Notes: a model not told the origin generated them from the letters alone. 64,000 nt of DNA from Tenacibaculum sp. 1_MG-2023 (GCF_030547425.1 NZ_JAUORH010000006.1:95788-159787), one strand, 5' to 3'. Positions 8,373 to 18,296 are shown, counted from the stretch's first letter. Made by a program: numbers and translations.

Positions 8373-9195
8373 TTATCAGCGTTTTTTCAATATCTCGTAT
8401 TAATTCTAATTTTCTTTTATGTAAAATAATTTGTTTTATTCTAGGACTTACATAGCTTAATGGAGCCGTAGCATTTTGTGGTAACATATTTTTTACAGCG
8501 ACCAAATATACTCCTAAACTATCTTCTTTTTGTATGAATTTTGATATTTTTAACAAGTTTTCTTTTGTTTCATTACGAAAAGGCGGAATTTTTTTCTTTA
8601 AATAATCAAAAGTTACCCAAGTTGAATCTTGTAATCGATATGATTTAAAGTTTAACAAGTGCCTTTCTAAATCTTCTTTGTCTTCTTCTTTTTCTGATTT
8701 AAACTGCTTTATTGTCTCTTTTTTATCCAAATAATTTTTACCAAAATGTACATACTCAAACTGTACAAGTTCTTCACTTACCTTAAAGTTATCTTTGTTT
8801 TCGTTATAATACATGGCTATCTCTTCCTCAGTAACAACAGTATCTAGTTGTTGTTTAATCAAACGCTCTTTATAGCCGTTAATATATAAACTTTTTTTAT
8901 AATCATTAACTAGGCTTTGTATCTCTTCACTATTTACTTCTGATATATTCTCTTCAGCCTTTACATACAATAATTCTTGTTTTGCCCACGAGTTAATTAG
9001 CCCTTTTACTATAACTAAACTATCTTTAGGTGAAAGGTTTTTAGGCAACAACCCTGCAATATCTTTTTTATACAAGTGTTTATTGTATACTGTAGCTATT
9101 GGTCTTTCATTTGTAGCCTTTTTTGTTTTTAGGCTTACAAAATCGCATGAAACTATTACTAATAATGATGTTATTAAAAAAATATTTTTTCTCAC
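8335..9195 (-). CDS. SurA-N-like lipoprotein, no clear PPIase domain
   Basis: 286 residues. MRKNIFLITSLLVIVSC is a lipoprotein signal. The body (ATVYNKHLYKKDIAGLLPK, INSWAKQELLYVKAEENI, EEIAMYYNENKDNFKVSEE) resembles the N-terminal chaperone region of SurA/PrsA proteins, but no parvulin motif is obvious in the C-terminal half. It is the first gene of the operon and probably works with the downstream two-domain SurA-like protein in outer-membrane biogenesis. Confidence 0.72.
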   Translation of the reverse strand: MRKNIFLITSLLVIVSCDFVSLKTKKATNERPIATVYNKHLYKKDIAGLLPKNLSPKDSLVIVKGLINSWAKQELLYVKAEENISEVNSEEIQSLVNDYKKSLYINGYKERLIKQQLDTVVTEEEIAMYYNENKDNFKVSEELVQFEYVHFGKNYLDKKETIKQFKSEKEEDKEDLERHLLNFKSYRLQDSTWVTFDYLKKKIPPFRNETKENLLKISKFIQKEDSLGVYLVAVKNMLPQNATAPLSYVSPRIKQIILHKRKLELIRDIEKTLINDAIENKNFKEY

Positions 9196-9519
9196 TTTAT
9201 ACTATTTATTAATGCCCCCTTTTCTTACTCTAACCATACTGTTATTTCGTAGCTTTTTAACCCATTTTTTTCTCTAGTTAGTCTTGATAATTACTTATTC
9301 TCTTATTTTATCAAGTTCTTTGCCATATTTTTAGTTTTAAAAAAAAGTTGTAACCATAGTCTTTGATTTCTGTATATTTTTTCAACAAGTTATACAAAGT
9401 CTTTTTGAGTAAACTTTCTAAGAATCATTTATACAAAATAATTCTGATTCTTTTTTAACACAAAAATGTTACAACGTAAAAAATGGAAAATATAAGAGTA
9501 TTTTCTTTACACTATAAAT
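9196..9519. other. Intergenic region, 324 bases
   Basis: AT-rich, upstream of the minus-strand surA-like operon and downstream of the DUF493 gene. It should hold the operon promoter, but I see no convincing TTG/TAnnTTTG pair, terminator hairpin or short gene. Confidence 0.4.
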
Positions 9520-9801
9520 TTACAAAGAAATAATTCCTTTTATTGCCTCTGCTTTTTTATAGTACGAAATAACTTCATCTGAACTTTTTACGGTAATATG
9601 TATTGATACACTTACATACTTTCCTGTTTTAGATTTTTTTGTATTAATAACTGCTCCTCCATCATTAAATAAATCTTGGACTTCTTTCACCTGGTTACCA
9701 TCAGTGGGAACAATAAATTTATATAAATACTTAGCTGGAAAGGTTGTAGTATCTTCTAACTGTGATTTTAATTTTGCGTAAAAAGCTTCTCTATCTTGCA
9801 T
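9520..9801 (-). CDS. DUF493-family protein
   Basis: A 93-residue small soluble protein of the DUF493 (YbeD-like) family: an alpha/beta fold with FPAKYLYKFIVPT near residues 21-33 and the C-terminal strand-helix KYVSVSIHITVKSSDEVISYYK. YbeD-like proteins resemble ACT-type regulatory domains, but no ligand is established for this group. Single gene, divergent from the recQ operon. Confidence 0.82.
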   Translation of the reverse strand: MQDREAFYAKLKSQLEDTTTFPAKYLYKFIVPTDGNQVKEVQDLFNDGGAVINTKKSKTGKYVSVSIHITVKSSDEVISYYKKAEAIKGIISL

Positions 9802-9905
9802 AACTCAAAAATTACTGTTTTTATTAAAATTCATCAAAAAATATAGAATATATAATGATGAAGCACAAAATTACACTATTTATTATATTTATAACTTGAA
9901 ACTTT

Positions 9906-9913
9906 TATTTTTG
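9906..9913 (+). promoter_or_regulatory. Candidate -7 element of the ATPase-recQ-fmt operon
   Basis: TATTTTTG fits TAnnTTTG and ends only five bases before the start codon. If functional, it would give an almost leaderless mRNA. No partner TTG is visible. Confidence 0.35.
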
Positions 9914-9917
9914 CCCC

Positions 9918-10460
9918 ATGCAACAAAAAATAGTTTTAATAGGTGGTCCAGGTACGGGTAAATCCTCTATTTTAAGAGAATTTATTAAACGAGGGTATCA
10001 ATGTATGCCAGAGATTTCAAGAGAGGTTACAGTAAAAGCTCAAAAAGATGGGGTTGACCAACTTTTCTTAGAGCAACCTTTATTATTTAGCCAACTATTA
10101 TTAGAAGGGAGAGAACAACAGTACTTAGAAGCTCATCAAAGCGATGCAGAAGTCATCTTTTTTGACAGAGGAATTCCTGATGTACATGCGTATATGAATT
10201 ATTTAGGATCTGACTACCCAGAGGTTTTTATTGAAAAAAGTAATAAATATTTATACAGTAAAGTATTTATGTGTTCACCTTGGGAAGCCATTTATAAATC
10301 TGATAACGAGCGTTATGAAACTTTCGAACAATCAGTAAAAATAGATACCTTTTTAAAGGAAGCTTATGAAGAAGTAGGCTATAATATTATTAACGTTCCT
10401 TTTGGTTCGGTACAAGAGCGCTGTGATTTTATTTTACATTCGTTAAAATACGATGTATGA
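9918..10460 (+). CDS. AAA-type ATPase/kinase-like NTPase (AAA_28)
   Basis: 180 residues. Walker A GGPGTGKSS lies at residues 8-16, followed by a nucleotide-kinase-like layout (EISREVTV, VIFFDRGIPDVHAYMNYLG, SPWEAIYKSDNERYETFE). The pattern fits the small AAA_28 ATPase family found in Bacteroidota; the substrate is unknown. It overlaps the start of recQ by eight bases, so the two are probably co-translated. Confidence 0.75.
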   Translation: MQQKIVLIGGPGTGKSSILREFIKRGYQCMPEISREVTVKAQKDGVDQLFLEQPLLFSQLLLEGREQQYLEAHQSDAEVIFFDRGIPDVHAYMNYLGSDYPEVFIEKSNKYLYSKVFMCSPWEAIYKSDNERYETFEQSVKIDTFLKEAYEEVGYNIINVPFGSVQERCDFILHSLKYDV

Positions 10461-12339
10461 TAAATCGTTAGAAATATTAAAACATTATTGGGGCTATAAT
10501 TCATTTAGAAAGCCTCAACAAGAAATAATTACTGAAGTTTTAGCAGGAAATAATATTGTTGCTTTACTTCCTACAGGCGGTGGAAAATCTATCTGCTTTC
10601 AAATTCCTGCATTAGTTAAAGAAGGTGTTTGCATTGTAGTTTCTCCATTAATTGCTTTGATGCAAGACCAAGTTTCTAATCTTACTAATAAAGGTATAAA
10701 AGCTACTTTAATACCTTCTGGAAGTACACAAGATGAGATAATTACATTATTTGATAATATCCGATTTGGAAACACTAAGTTTTTATATATTTCTCCTGAA
10801 CGATTACAATCTCGTTTTATTCAAAAAAAAATAAAGCAATTAAATGTAAACTTAATTGCCATTGATGAAGCACACTGTATTTCTGAATGGGGACATGATT
10901 TCCGTCCATCTTACCAAAAAATTACCATTTTAAAAGAGTTACAACCAACTGTTCCAATAATTGCTTTAACAGCTACGGCAACTCAAAAAGTAATTTCAGA
11001 TATTATTTCTTCTCTTGAATTAGAAGAACCTTCCGTTTTCAAAAAATCTTTTTTTAGAACGAATTTAGCCTACCAAATTTTTAAAACTGAAGATAAACTT
11101 GGTAAACTCAATCAGATTTTCACCAAAACAAAAGCTCCTACTATTGTATATGTAAATACTCGTAGTAAAACAAAGGAAATTAGTAGCTACTTAAATGCAC
11201 AAGGTTTTAAAAGTTCTTTGTATCATGGTGGTCTTTCTTCTATAGAAAAAAAACTTGCTTTTGAAAGTTGGATGTCAGAGAAAACTCCAATTATTGTTGC
11301 TACCAACGCTTTTGGTATGGGAATTGACAAACCCAATGTTCGGGTAGTTGTTCATCTTAACTTACCATCTTCTATAGAGAATTATATCCAAGAAGCGGGT
11401 CGTGGCGGGCGTGACGGAATAAAGTCTTTTTCTGTAGTATTAACAAATAGTAGTGATATTTCTTTAAGCAGTGAATTACTCGAAAAATCATTACCAACCA
11501 TTGAAGAAATAAAAATTGTTCATCAAAAACTATATCAACACTTTCAAATCGTTAAAGGAGAGTTTATAGAAACTGCTTTCGATTTTAATTTTTTAGACTT
11601 TTGTAGTAAGTACAATTTTATTCCTAACAAAACATTTAATACACTTCAAATACTTAACAATAATGGAATAATAGAGCTAAATCATAATTTTCAACAAAAC
11701 TCTACTATTCAATTTTTAGTTTCAAGTAAACAAGTCATATTACATGCTAATCAAAACTCTCAAGTAAAAAACTTTATTCAGCAAGTTTTGCGTATGTATG
11801 GTGGGGTATTTGAAAACCCTGTGAAAATTGATGAGTTCTATATTGCTAAAAAACTAGGAACGACTTCTTGGTTTGTAATTGACACTTTGGAAAAATTAGC
11901 TCAAAAAGAATTGATTACTTATTCCAAAGCAACAAACAATGCAGAGCTTTTCTTTTTACATCCCAGAGAAGATAATAAAACTATCAACCGAATTGCTGTA
12001 AACATTCAACAATATATCAAACAGAAAAAACAAAAGAATAGAGATTTACTTAGGTTTATAGAAAACAATTCAGTTTGTAGAAGTGTACAGCTCCTCTCCT
12101 ATTTTGGTGAGCATCACACTAATAATTGTGATATTTGTGATGTATGTTTACATAAAAAGAAAGTACCTACTGTAACTCTAAAAGAAGTTTTTTCATTATT
12201 CAGAAACGAAAAAAGCTTTACAGTTACTGAAATCTGCTCACTATTAAATGAAAAAGAAGCGAACATTTTAATACTTTTGCGAGAACTTCTTGCTGAAGAG
12301 AAAATACACACAAAAAACAATAAATACTTTTTAAAATAA
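10453..12339 (+). CDS. recQ: RecQ-family ATP-dependent DNA helicase
   Basis: 628 residues, a 3'-5' DNA helicase used in recombination and repair. Walker A LLPTGGGKS (39-47), DEAH box (138-141) and the arginine-finger motif QEAGRGGRDG mark the two RecA lobes. Cys542, Cys559, Cys562 and Cys565 form the RecQ zinc site, followed by a winged-helix-like tail. No HRDC domain is evident, so this is the shorter RecQ form. Its stop runs directly into the ATG of fmt. Confidence 0.92.
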   Translation: MYDKSLEILKHYWGYNSFRKPQQEIITEVLAGNNIVALLPTGGGKSICFQIPALVKEGVCIVVSPLIALMQDQVSNLTNKGIKATLIPSGSTQDEIITLFDNIRFGNTKFLYISPERLQSRFIQKKIKQLNVNLIAIDEAHCISEWGHDFRPSYQKITILKELQPTVPIIALTATATQKVISDIISSLELEEPSVFKKSFFRTNLAYQIFKTEDKLGKLNQIFTKTKAPTIVYVNTRSKTKEISSYLNAQGFKSSLYHGGLSSIEKKLAFESWMSEKTPIIVATNAFGMGIDKPNVRVVVHLNLPSSIENYIQEAGRGGRDGIKSFSVVLTNSSDISLSSELLEKSLPTIEEIKIVHQKLYQHFQIVKGEFIETAFDFNFLDFCSKYNFIPNKTFNTLQILNNNGIIELNHNFQQNSTIQFLVSSKQVILHANQNSQVKNFIQQVLRMYGGVFENPVKIDEFYIAKKLGTTSWFVIDTLEKLAQKELITYSKATNNAELFFLHPREDNKTINRIAVNIQQYIKQKKQKNRDLLRFIENNSVCRSVQLLSYFGEHHTNNCDICDVCLHKKKVPTVTLKEVFSLFRNEKSFTVTEICSLLNEKEANILILLRELLAEEKIHTKNNKYFLK

Positions 12340-13284
12340 ATGAGAGATTTACGCATCGTTTTTATGGGAACTCCTGATTTTGCTGCTACTATTTTACAGC
12401 ACTTAGTGGAGAATGATTATAATGTAGTAGGAGTTATCACCGCTGCAGACAAACCTGCTGGTAGAGGTCGTAAGCTTAATCAATCTGCAGTAAAGAAATA
12501 TGCTTTATCTCAAAACTTGCCTATCCTTCAACCTAAAAATTTAAAAAGCGAGGGGTTTCAAGAAGACTTAAAAAAATGGAATGCCAACTTACAGGTTGTG
12601 GTAGCTTTTAGAATGTTACCAAAATCAGTTTGGGCAATGCCAAAATATGGTACATTTAATTTACATGCTTCATTATTACCAGAATATCGTGGTGCTGCAC
12701 CTATTAACTGGGCAATTATAAATGGCGAAGCCAAAACAGGTGTTACTACTTTCTTTATTGATGATAAAATTGATACTGGTGAAATTATACTTCAAAGTGA
12801 GGTAATAATTAAAGAAGATGAAGTTGTTGGCGAGTTACACGATAGATTAATGTACTTAGGAGCTAAATTAGTTGCTAAAACCTTAGACTTAATAACAAAG
12901 GGTGATGTTACAACTACTAAACAACCTGAACTAGAAGAAAAATCTGCTCCAAAATTATTTCCGCATAACTGTAAAATAGATTGGTCTAAACCTTTAGGTG
13001 ATATTTATAATCATATTCGCGGGTTAAACCCATATCCTGCGGCTTGGACAACCATTTTAAATGGAGATGAAGAAATATCAGCCAAAATATATGGAGTTAG
13101 TAAAGAGTTTTCTTCACATAGCTTTGATATTGGTACTGTTATTACCTCTAAAAAAGAGTTAAAAATTGCTGTTACAAATGGTTACTTAAATATCCATCAA
13201 ATTAAAATTTCTGGCAAAAAATTAATGGATACTCAAAGTTTATTGAATGGTTATCAGTTTAAAAAAGAAGCAAAAGTGCTGTAG
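12340..13284 (+). CDS. fmt: Methionyl-tRNA formyltransferase
   Basis: 314 residues, the enzyme that formylates initiator Met-tRNA with 10-formyl-tetrahydrofolate. The formyltransferase core has Asn107, His109, SLLPEYRG (111-118) and Asp145 in the same order and spacing as the E. coli catalytic Asn/His/Asp. The C-terminal oligonucleotide-binding domain includes HNCKIDW and IRGLNPYPAAWT. The ATG directly abuts the recQ stop, which suggests translational coupling. Confidence 0.96.
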   Translation: MRDLRIVFMGTPDFAATILQHLVENDYNVVGVITAADKPAGRGRKLNQSAVKKYALSQNLPILQPKNLKSEGFQEDLKKWNANLQVVVAFRMLPKSVWAMPKYGTFNLHASLLPEYRGAAPINWAIINGEAKTGVTTFFIDDKIDTGEIILQSEVIIKEDEVVGELHDRLMYLGAKLVAKTLDLITKGDVTTTKQPELEEKSAPKLFPHNCKIDWSKPLGDIYNHIRGLNPYPAAWTTILNGDEEISAKIYGVSKEFSSHSFDIGTVITSKKELKIAVTNGYLNIHQIKISGKKLMDTQSLLNGYQFKKEAKVL

Positions 13285-13388
13285 CCCTTTGTTTACAAGG
13301 TTTTAACCTTTTTAACAAAAACCAGATAGTGGTTATTAACAATTCATAGCAACTTATTAACAAAAGAGTATTTTTTTTGAGTCAAATC

Positions 13389-13418
13389 TTGCACAATCCC
13401 GCATTCCGTCTATATTTG
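13389..13418 (+). promoter_or_regulatory. Promoter of the HU gene
   Basis: TTG at 13389-13391, a 19-base spacer, then TATATTTG at 13411-13418: an exact Bacteroidota sigma-A promoter. It leaves a leader of about 45-50 bases before the HU start. Confidence 0.75.
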
Positions 13419-13471
13419 TTGAGCTATTGAAGCAAAAAAAACATTAATTAATTTTAAAATCTATTTAAATT

Positions 13472-13744
13472 ATGAACAAATCAGATTTAATCGATGCGAT
13501 GGCTGCTGATGCAGGAATTTCAAAAGCTGCTGCAAAAGCTGCATTAGACTCTTTAACTGCTAACGTAACTAACACTTTAAAAAAAGGTGATAAAGTTGCT
13601 TTAGTTGGATGGGGAACTTGGTCTGTTTCTAAGAGAGCTGCTAGAACTGGTAGAAACCCTCAAACAGGAAAAGAAATTCAAATTGCTGCTAAAAATGTAG
13701 TTAAGTTTAAAGCTGGTGCTGGTTTAAGCGATTCAGTAAACTAA
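13472..13744 (+). CDS. HU-family nucleoid protein
   Basis: 90 residues with the full HU/IHF fold. N-terminal helices ([18 protein letters not shown]), the beta-saddle ([19 protein letters not shown]) and the DNA-arm sequence [14 protein letters not shown] with its conserved intercalating Pro are present. It binds and bends DNA as a dimer. A consensus promoter precedes it and a strong terminator follows, so it is transcribed alone. Confidence 0.95.
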   Translation: MNKSDLIDAMAADAGISKAAAKAALDSLTANVTNTLKKGDKVALVGWGTWSVSKRAARTGRNPQTGKEIQIAAKNVVKFKAGAGLSDSVN

Positions 13745-13764
13745 TATTTTCCACGAAACATATT

Positions 13765-13804
13765 AAAGGTAGCATTTAGGTAATTAAATGCTACCTTTTT
13801 TTAT
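13765..13804 (+). terminator. Terminator of the HU gene
   Basis: A perfect 14-bp stem (AAAGGTAGCATTTA at 13765-13778, partner at 13785-13798), a 6-base loop and a T run. Confidence 0.92.
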
Positions 13805-13864
13805 ATAAGTGTCACAAAAAACAAATATAGGTTGTCTATTATATAGAACTTAAAACCATTTAAA

Positions 13865-14635
13865 ATGAAAAATATAGTTACTATTATTGGACTTTTGTTT
13901 TGCTTTTCAACTGCTTTTTCGCAAAAAACTATAAGTGCATTAGATATTATGAAAGACCTTAAAAACGGAAAAGCAATAGAGATTTCAAACGCAACTATTA
14001 AAGGTGTATTAGACTTTACTTTTATGAACGAAGCCTTACCTAAATTACCTAAAAGAAAACGTTGGTGGAATAATGGAGGGTCTAATACTATTGAAAAACA
14101 AATTACCAATAAAGTTTCTTTTGTAAACTGTGTTTTTGATGATGATGTACTTGCCTACATTCCTCATGAAAAAAGTGGATATACTTTTGTTGCTAACTTT
14201 GAAGATGTAGTTGTATTTAAAGACTGTACTTTTGAACAAAAAGCCATGTTCAAGTATTCTGATTTTGAAAAAGATTCTAATTTTTCTAACACTAAATTCA
14301 AAGGAGATTCTACCTTCAAATATGCGAAGTTTAATAGAGATATTACTTTTGAAAATACTTCTTTTGTAGAACCTGCTACCTTTAAATATGCAGACTTTAA
14401 CCGTTTTGTTAGTTTTAAAAACGCTGTTTTTAATGAAAGTGCTATTTTCAAATATACAGAATTTAAAGATGGTGTGTCATTTAGAAATGTGAGATTTGAA
14501 GAAGATTTAAATATTAAATACACCAAAGTATCAGGTGAATTTGATATTACTGGTATGGAAGTAGTCTTTGATATTGATTCAAAATACACCAAAATAAACG
14601 GAAAAAGTTTTAATAAACATTTATTAAAGAAATAA
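13865..14635 (+). CDS. Exported repeat protein, beta-helix-like (pentapeptide-repeat-related)
   Basis: 256 residues with a signal peptide (MKNIVTIIGLLFCFSTAFSQ). From about residue 110 to 240 the chain is built of 11-residue units with Phe spaced 5 then 6 residues apart. Units of type FKYAxFNRxIT alternate with type FxNTxFxxxAT, giving a 22-residue superrepeat. This resembles pentapeptide-repeat beta-helices but is not the canonical A(D/N)LxX pattern. A surface or periplasmic scaffold is likely; no catalytic motif is visible. It is transcribed alone between terminators. Confidence 0.6.
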   Translation: MKNIVTIIGLLFCFSTAFSQKTISALDIMKDLKNGKAIEISNATIKGVLDFTFMNEALPKLPKRKRWWNNGGSNTIEKQITNKVSFVNCVFDDDVLAYIPHEKSGYTFVANFEDVVVFKDCTFEQKAMFKYSDFEKDSNFSNTKFKGDSTFKYAKFNRDITFENTSFVEPATFKYADFNRFVSFKNAVFNESAIFKYTEFKDGVSFRNVRFEEDLNIKYTKVSGEFDITGMEVVFDIDSKYTKINGKSFNKHLLKK

Positions 14636-14660
14636 AAGTTGTTTAAGTTTTACACATAAA

Positions 14661-14684
14661 AAAACCACGCAAATGCGTGGTTTT
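14661..14684. terminator. Bidirectional terminator
   Basis: AAAACCACGCA-aa-TGCGTGGTTTT with A and T runs on both sides, between two convergent genes. Confidence 0.88.
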
Positions 14685-14707
14685 TAAAATATATCTTATA
14701 TAAAAAA

Positions 14708-14884
14708 CTACTTACCTTCCTCAGCAGCTTTTTTAGCTTCTCTCTTTAATTTCATATTTTCCCAAATAGTTCCACCAATCCAGTAAGGAACTACAAATGT
14801 TAATAAGAAAATTAACAACCAAAATCCAGCTGTAAAAATAAACATGAATAATACCAATCCTGAAAATTCTGAAAAATCTAACAT
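14708..14884 (-). CDS. Small membrane protein (58 aa)
   Basis: The minus-strand frame from the ATG at 14884 to a TAG at 14708 encodes 58 residues. A long hydrophobic stretch (LVLFMFIFTAGFWLLIFLL, then TFVVPYWI) is followed by a charged tail (ENMKLKREAKKAAEEGK). It is probably one or two membrane spans with a cytosolic basic end. It ends just before a bidirectional terminator. Function unknown, but composition and context support a real gene. Confidence 0.65.
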   Translation of the reverse strand: MLDFSEFSGLVLFMFIFTAGFWLLIFLLTFVVPYWIGGTIWENMKLKREAKKAAEEGK

Positions 14885-15029
14885 TTGTTTCTTATTAATA
14901 ATTGTTATGCGACAAAATTATAACTATTTTTCTTTTCCTCCAATAAAATCTGATAAAAATCACTATTAAAAACTATTAGAATTTGTAATTTTGAACATCA
15001 ATAATTTTTAGCCTTTTAAATCATTTATA

Positions 15030-16430
15030 ATGACAAAATACAGAATCGAAAAAGATACGATGGGACAAGTAGAAGTTCCTGCTGATAAATATTGGGGAGC
15101 ACAAACCGAGCGTTCTCGTAACAACTTTAAAATTGGTCCTGCTGCCTCTATGCCTTTAGAAGTAGTACACGGATTTGCATACTTAAAAAAAGCTGCTGCT
15201 TATACTAACGCAGAGTTAGGTGTTTTAGCTACTAAAAAACGTGATTTAATCGCACAAGTATGTGATGAAATTTTAGCAGGAAAGCACGACAACCAATTCC
15301 CCTTAGTAATCTGGCAAACAGGTTCTGGTACACAGTCAAACATGAATGTAAATGAGGTAATTGCGAACCGTGCACACGAAATTGCAGGAAATGTAATTGG
15401 TGAAGGAGATAAAACCATTCAACCAAATGACGATGTAAATAAATCGCAATCGTCTAACGATACTTTTCCTACAGGAATGCATATTGCTGCGTACAAAAAG
15501 ATTGTAGAAGTAACCATTCCTGGAGTTGAACAATTACGCGATACGTTACAAGCTAAATCAGAAGCATTTAAGGATGTAGTTAAAATCGGTCGTACACACT
15601 TAATGGATGCTACTCCCCTAACCTTAGGACAAGAATTTTCTGGGTATGTAGCACAATTAAACTTCGGATTAAAAGCCTTAAAAAATACCTTAGCACATTT
15701 AGCACAATTAGCTTTAGGAGGAACTGCCGTAGGTACTGGATTAAACACTCCAGCTGGTTACGATATATTAGTTGCTAAATATATCGCTGAGTTTACAGGG
15801 TTACCATTTGTAACTGCTGAAAATAAATTTGAAGCTTTGGCTTCACACGATGCCTTAGTTGAAACACACGGAGCCTTAAAGCAATTAGCTGTTTCGTTAA
15901 ATAAAATCGCCAACGATATTCGTTTAATGGCATCAGGGCCACGTTCAGGAATTGGAGAAATCATCATTCCTGCAAATGAACCAGGGTCATCTATTATGCC
16001 AGGAAAAGTAAACCCAACACAAGCAGAAGCGATTACCATGGTATGTGCACAGGTAATGGGTAACGATGTTGCGGTAACTGTTGGTGGTACTCAAGGTCAC
16101 TACGAATTAAACGTTTTTAAACCTATGATGGCAGCTAACGTATTACAATCGGCTCAATTAATTGGGGATGCTTGTGTATCGTTTGATGTAAACTGCGCTG
16201 CTGGTATTGAACCAAATCAAACAAGAATCACTGAGTTATTAAACAACTCATTAATGTTAGTTACTGCCTTAAATACTAAGATTGGATATTACAAAGCTGC
16301 TGAAATTGCTAATACAGCACACGCTAACGGAACTACTTTAAAAGAAGAAGCGGTACGTTTAGGGTATGTAACTCCTGAACAATACGACGAATGGGTAAAA
16401 CCAGAAGATATGACAGGAAGTTTAAAGTAA
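15030..16430 (+). CDS. fumC: Fumarate hydratase, class II
   Basis: 466 residues, the iron-independent fumarase of the TCA cycle (fumarate + water to malate). GSGTQSNMN (98-106), [10 protein letters not shown] with His190, and the superfamily signature [11 protein letters not shown] (319-329) with the catalytic Ser are intact. Length matches E. coli FumC. Codon choice is noticeably more G/C-rich than its neighbours, as expected of a highly expressed gene. Flanked by terminators. Confidence 0.97.
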   Translation: MTKYRIEKDTMGQVEVPADKYWGAQTERSRNNFKIGPAASMPLEVVHGFAYLKKAAAYTNAELGVLATKKRDLIAQVCDEILAGKHDNQFPLVIWQTGSGTQSNMNVNEVIANRAHEIAGNVIGEGDKTIQPNDDVNKSQSSNDTFPTGMHIAAYKKIVEVTIPGVEQLRDTLQAKSEAFKDVVKIGRTHLMDATPLTLGQEFSGYVAQLNFGLKALKNTLAHLAQLALGGTAVGTGLNTPAGYDILVAKYIAEFTGLPFVTAENKFEALASHDALVETHGALKQLAVSLNKIANDIRLMASGPRSGIGEIIIPANEPGSSIMPGKVNPTQAEAITMVCAQVMGNDVAVTVGGTQGHYELNVFKPMMAANVLQSAQLIGDACVSFDVNCAAGIEPNQTRITELLNNSLMLVTALNTKIGYYKAAEIANTAHANGTTLKEEAVRLGYVTPEQYDEWVKPEDMTGSLK

Positions 16431-16451
16431 TTACTTCTTTCACATAAACAT

Positions 16452-16482
16452 AAAAAACCACAACAAAATGTTGTGGTTTTTT
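16452..16482. terminator. Terminator after fumC
   Basis: Stem AACCACAACA / TGTTGTGGTT with A and T runs. The same hairpin recurs at 18478. Confidence 0.88.
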
Positions 16483-16535
16483 TATTACATATTGTATTGT
16501 CTTATTCTAAAATAATGCTACCCTAAAAGAAAAGA

Positions 16536-17264
16536 CTAAGCATCTTGCATAGTATCGCAAATAACAATTTCTCTTAACAACACAGATTGTGGTAACTCAT
16601 ATGCAAACTTTATAGTCTTAGCAACATCTTTAGCAGTAATATTAACAGCTCCTACACTCTCTTTCCACTCGTTATATCCTTTAATTATTGTATCATCCGT
16701 AGTATGCTCGAGCAATTCTGTTTTAACCGCACCAGGTTCAATTGTTATTACTCGAACGTTAAAGGGAGATAACTCTAATCTCGCTGTTTGTGTTAACCCA
16801 CGAACACCAAACTTACTAGCACAATATGCTGCATGATTTTCAAAAGCTTGATAACCTGCCATAGATGACAAATTTATTATAGTTCCACCTTTACGAGCCT
16901 TCATACTTGGTATTACCGTTTGCATACCATGCATCACTCCCATTACATTAACATCTAACATTTTTTGCCATTCATTGGCATTTTGTGTTTCAATGGATCC
17001 TAATAACATAACCCCTGCATTATTTATTAATAAATCAGTTTCTCCATAAACAGCTTCAGCCGATCTTATTGCTTTTTCTAATCCTGTTTTATCAGTTACA
17101 TCAACTTTTTTACACAAGGTATTAGGTAAGTTTAAAGCCTCCATCTTTTCTACCCTTCTTGCTAATAATAAAAGAGGGTATCCGTCTTCTGCAAACATTT
17201 TAGCCATTTCTAATCCAAAACCAGAACTAGCTCCAGTAATAACTACTAATTTTTTATCTTCCAT
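16536..17264 (-). CDS. Short-chain dehydrogenase/reductase (YdfG-like)
   Basis: 242 residues, a classical SDR: cofactor motif TGASSGFG (10-17), NNAG (81-84), catalytic Ser in NLSS (131-134) and Tyr147-Lys151. The overall pattern resembles the NADP-dependent 3-hydroxy acid dehydrogenase (YdfG) branch. It is transcribed away from a LysR gene 150 bases off, and such divergent pairs are commonly regulator and target. Substrate unknown. Confidence 0.87.
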   Translation of the reverse strand: MEDKKLVVITGASSGFGLEMAKMFAEDGYPLLLLARRVEKMEALNLPNTLCKKVDVTDKTGLEKAIRSAEAVYGETDLLINNAGVMLLGSIETQNANEWQKMLDVNVMGVMHGMQTVIPSMKARKGGTIINLSSMAGYQAFENHAAYCASKFGVRGLTQTARLELSPFNVRVITIEPGAVKTELLEHTTDDTIIKGYNEWKESVGAVNITAKDVAKTIKFAYELPQSVLLREIVICDTMQDA

Positions 17265-17414
17265 AAATCATTACTTTGTTATAATTATTTTTTATACTAA
17301 TTTTAATTCAACTTTACTACTAGCTAACTATTTTATTAGCTTTTACAAAGGTACATTTCAAAAAAAACTACTCAAAATACTATTTTTGTATCTTAATCAT
17401 AATTTATAATTATA

Positions 17415-18296
17415 ATGGAAGAGCGTTTATTAAAGTTTTTTATTGCTGTATATGAAGAAAAAAACCTTACACGTGCGGCCGATAAATGTTTTGTTTCTCA
17501 ACCTAATATTTCTAATGGAATAAAATTATTTGAGAGTAAAATGAATTGTACTTTATTTAAAAGACATCAACGAGGTGTTGAGCCTACAAACGAAGCACAC
17601 TACCTATACCCCATAGCTAAAAGAATTTTAAATGAATTAAATGATTTACCTAACATATTTACAAAAAGTGCATTTAAAAATGAGGTTAAAATTGGTATTG
17701 CAGATAGTTTACCACAAGAATACAAACTACAATTTATAAAAAAGGTTAATGAATTAAATAGTAATGTATTTTGGACAGTAAATCATTGTAATGAAAATAA
17801 TGAGATTAATTTATTAGTTAAAGAATGGAAGAAAGAAGAAGATTTGTTTTTACCTCTATGGCAAGAAGATTATTTATTATGTATTCCTAATGGACATAAA
17901 TTATTAGCCAAAAACGAAATTGATTTGGTAGTAGATTTAAAAGATGAAAACTTTATTCATTGTCCACCTTGTGAAGCTCATAAGCAATGTATTTCTATCT
18001 TAAATTTTGCTAATAAAACTATTAATACTGTAGGCAATTGTAGTACAAAAACTGAAACTTTAACTTTATTAATGGCGGGCTTAGGTTTAACTTTTTTACC
18101 TGAGTATTTTATTGATGGTTGGTATGGTTTTGAAACTAGGCCGTATAAAGGACCTCGTTATTATAGAGAAGTGGGTTTAGCTTACTCTAGGCACAGTTTA
18201 CAAAACCCTGCTATAGCAAAAACCATTAATTATTTTTCAAAAAACAAACTTAAGGCAAATAAATTTAACAACTTCGGCTATTATTTTAAACCGTAA
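17415..18296 (+). CDS. LysR-family transcriptional regulator
   Basis: 293 residues. Residues 1-60 are the winged helix-turn-helix (FIAVYEEKNLTRAADKCF, VSQPNISNGIKLFE). The effector domain follows. It is rich in Cys and His in the middle (HCPPCEAHKQC and then NCSTKTE), which may mean a metal- or redox-responsive pocket or simply a tight ligand site. TATTTTTG at 17381-17388 is a possible -7 element. Probable regulator of the divergent SDR gene. Confidence 0.85.
   Translation: MEERLLKFFIAVYEEKNLTRAADKCFVSQPNISNGIKLFESKMNCTLFKRHQRGVEPTNEAHYLYPIAKRILNELNDLPNIFTKSAFKNEVKIGIADSLPQEYKLQFIKKVNELNSNVFWTVNHCNENNEINLLVKEWKKEEDLFLPLWQEDYLLCIPNGHKLLAKNEIDLVVDLKDENFIHCPPCEAHKQCISILNFANKTINTVGNCSTKTETLTLLMAGLGLTFLPEYFIDGWYGFETRPYKGPRYYREVGLAYSRHSLQNPAIAKTINYFSKNKLKANKFNNFGYYFKP

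Noticed and set aside
15200..16039. Several 64-109-aa frames antisense to fumC
   Set aside because: Long antisense frames are expected opposite a strongly codon-biased gene; fumC is certain on the plus strand.
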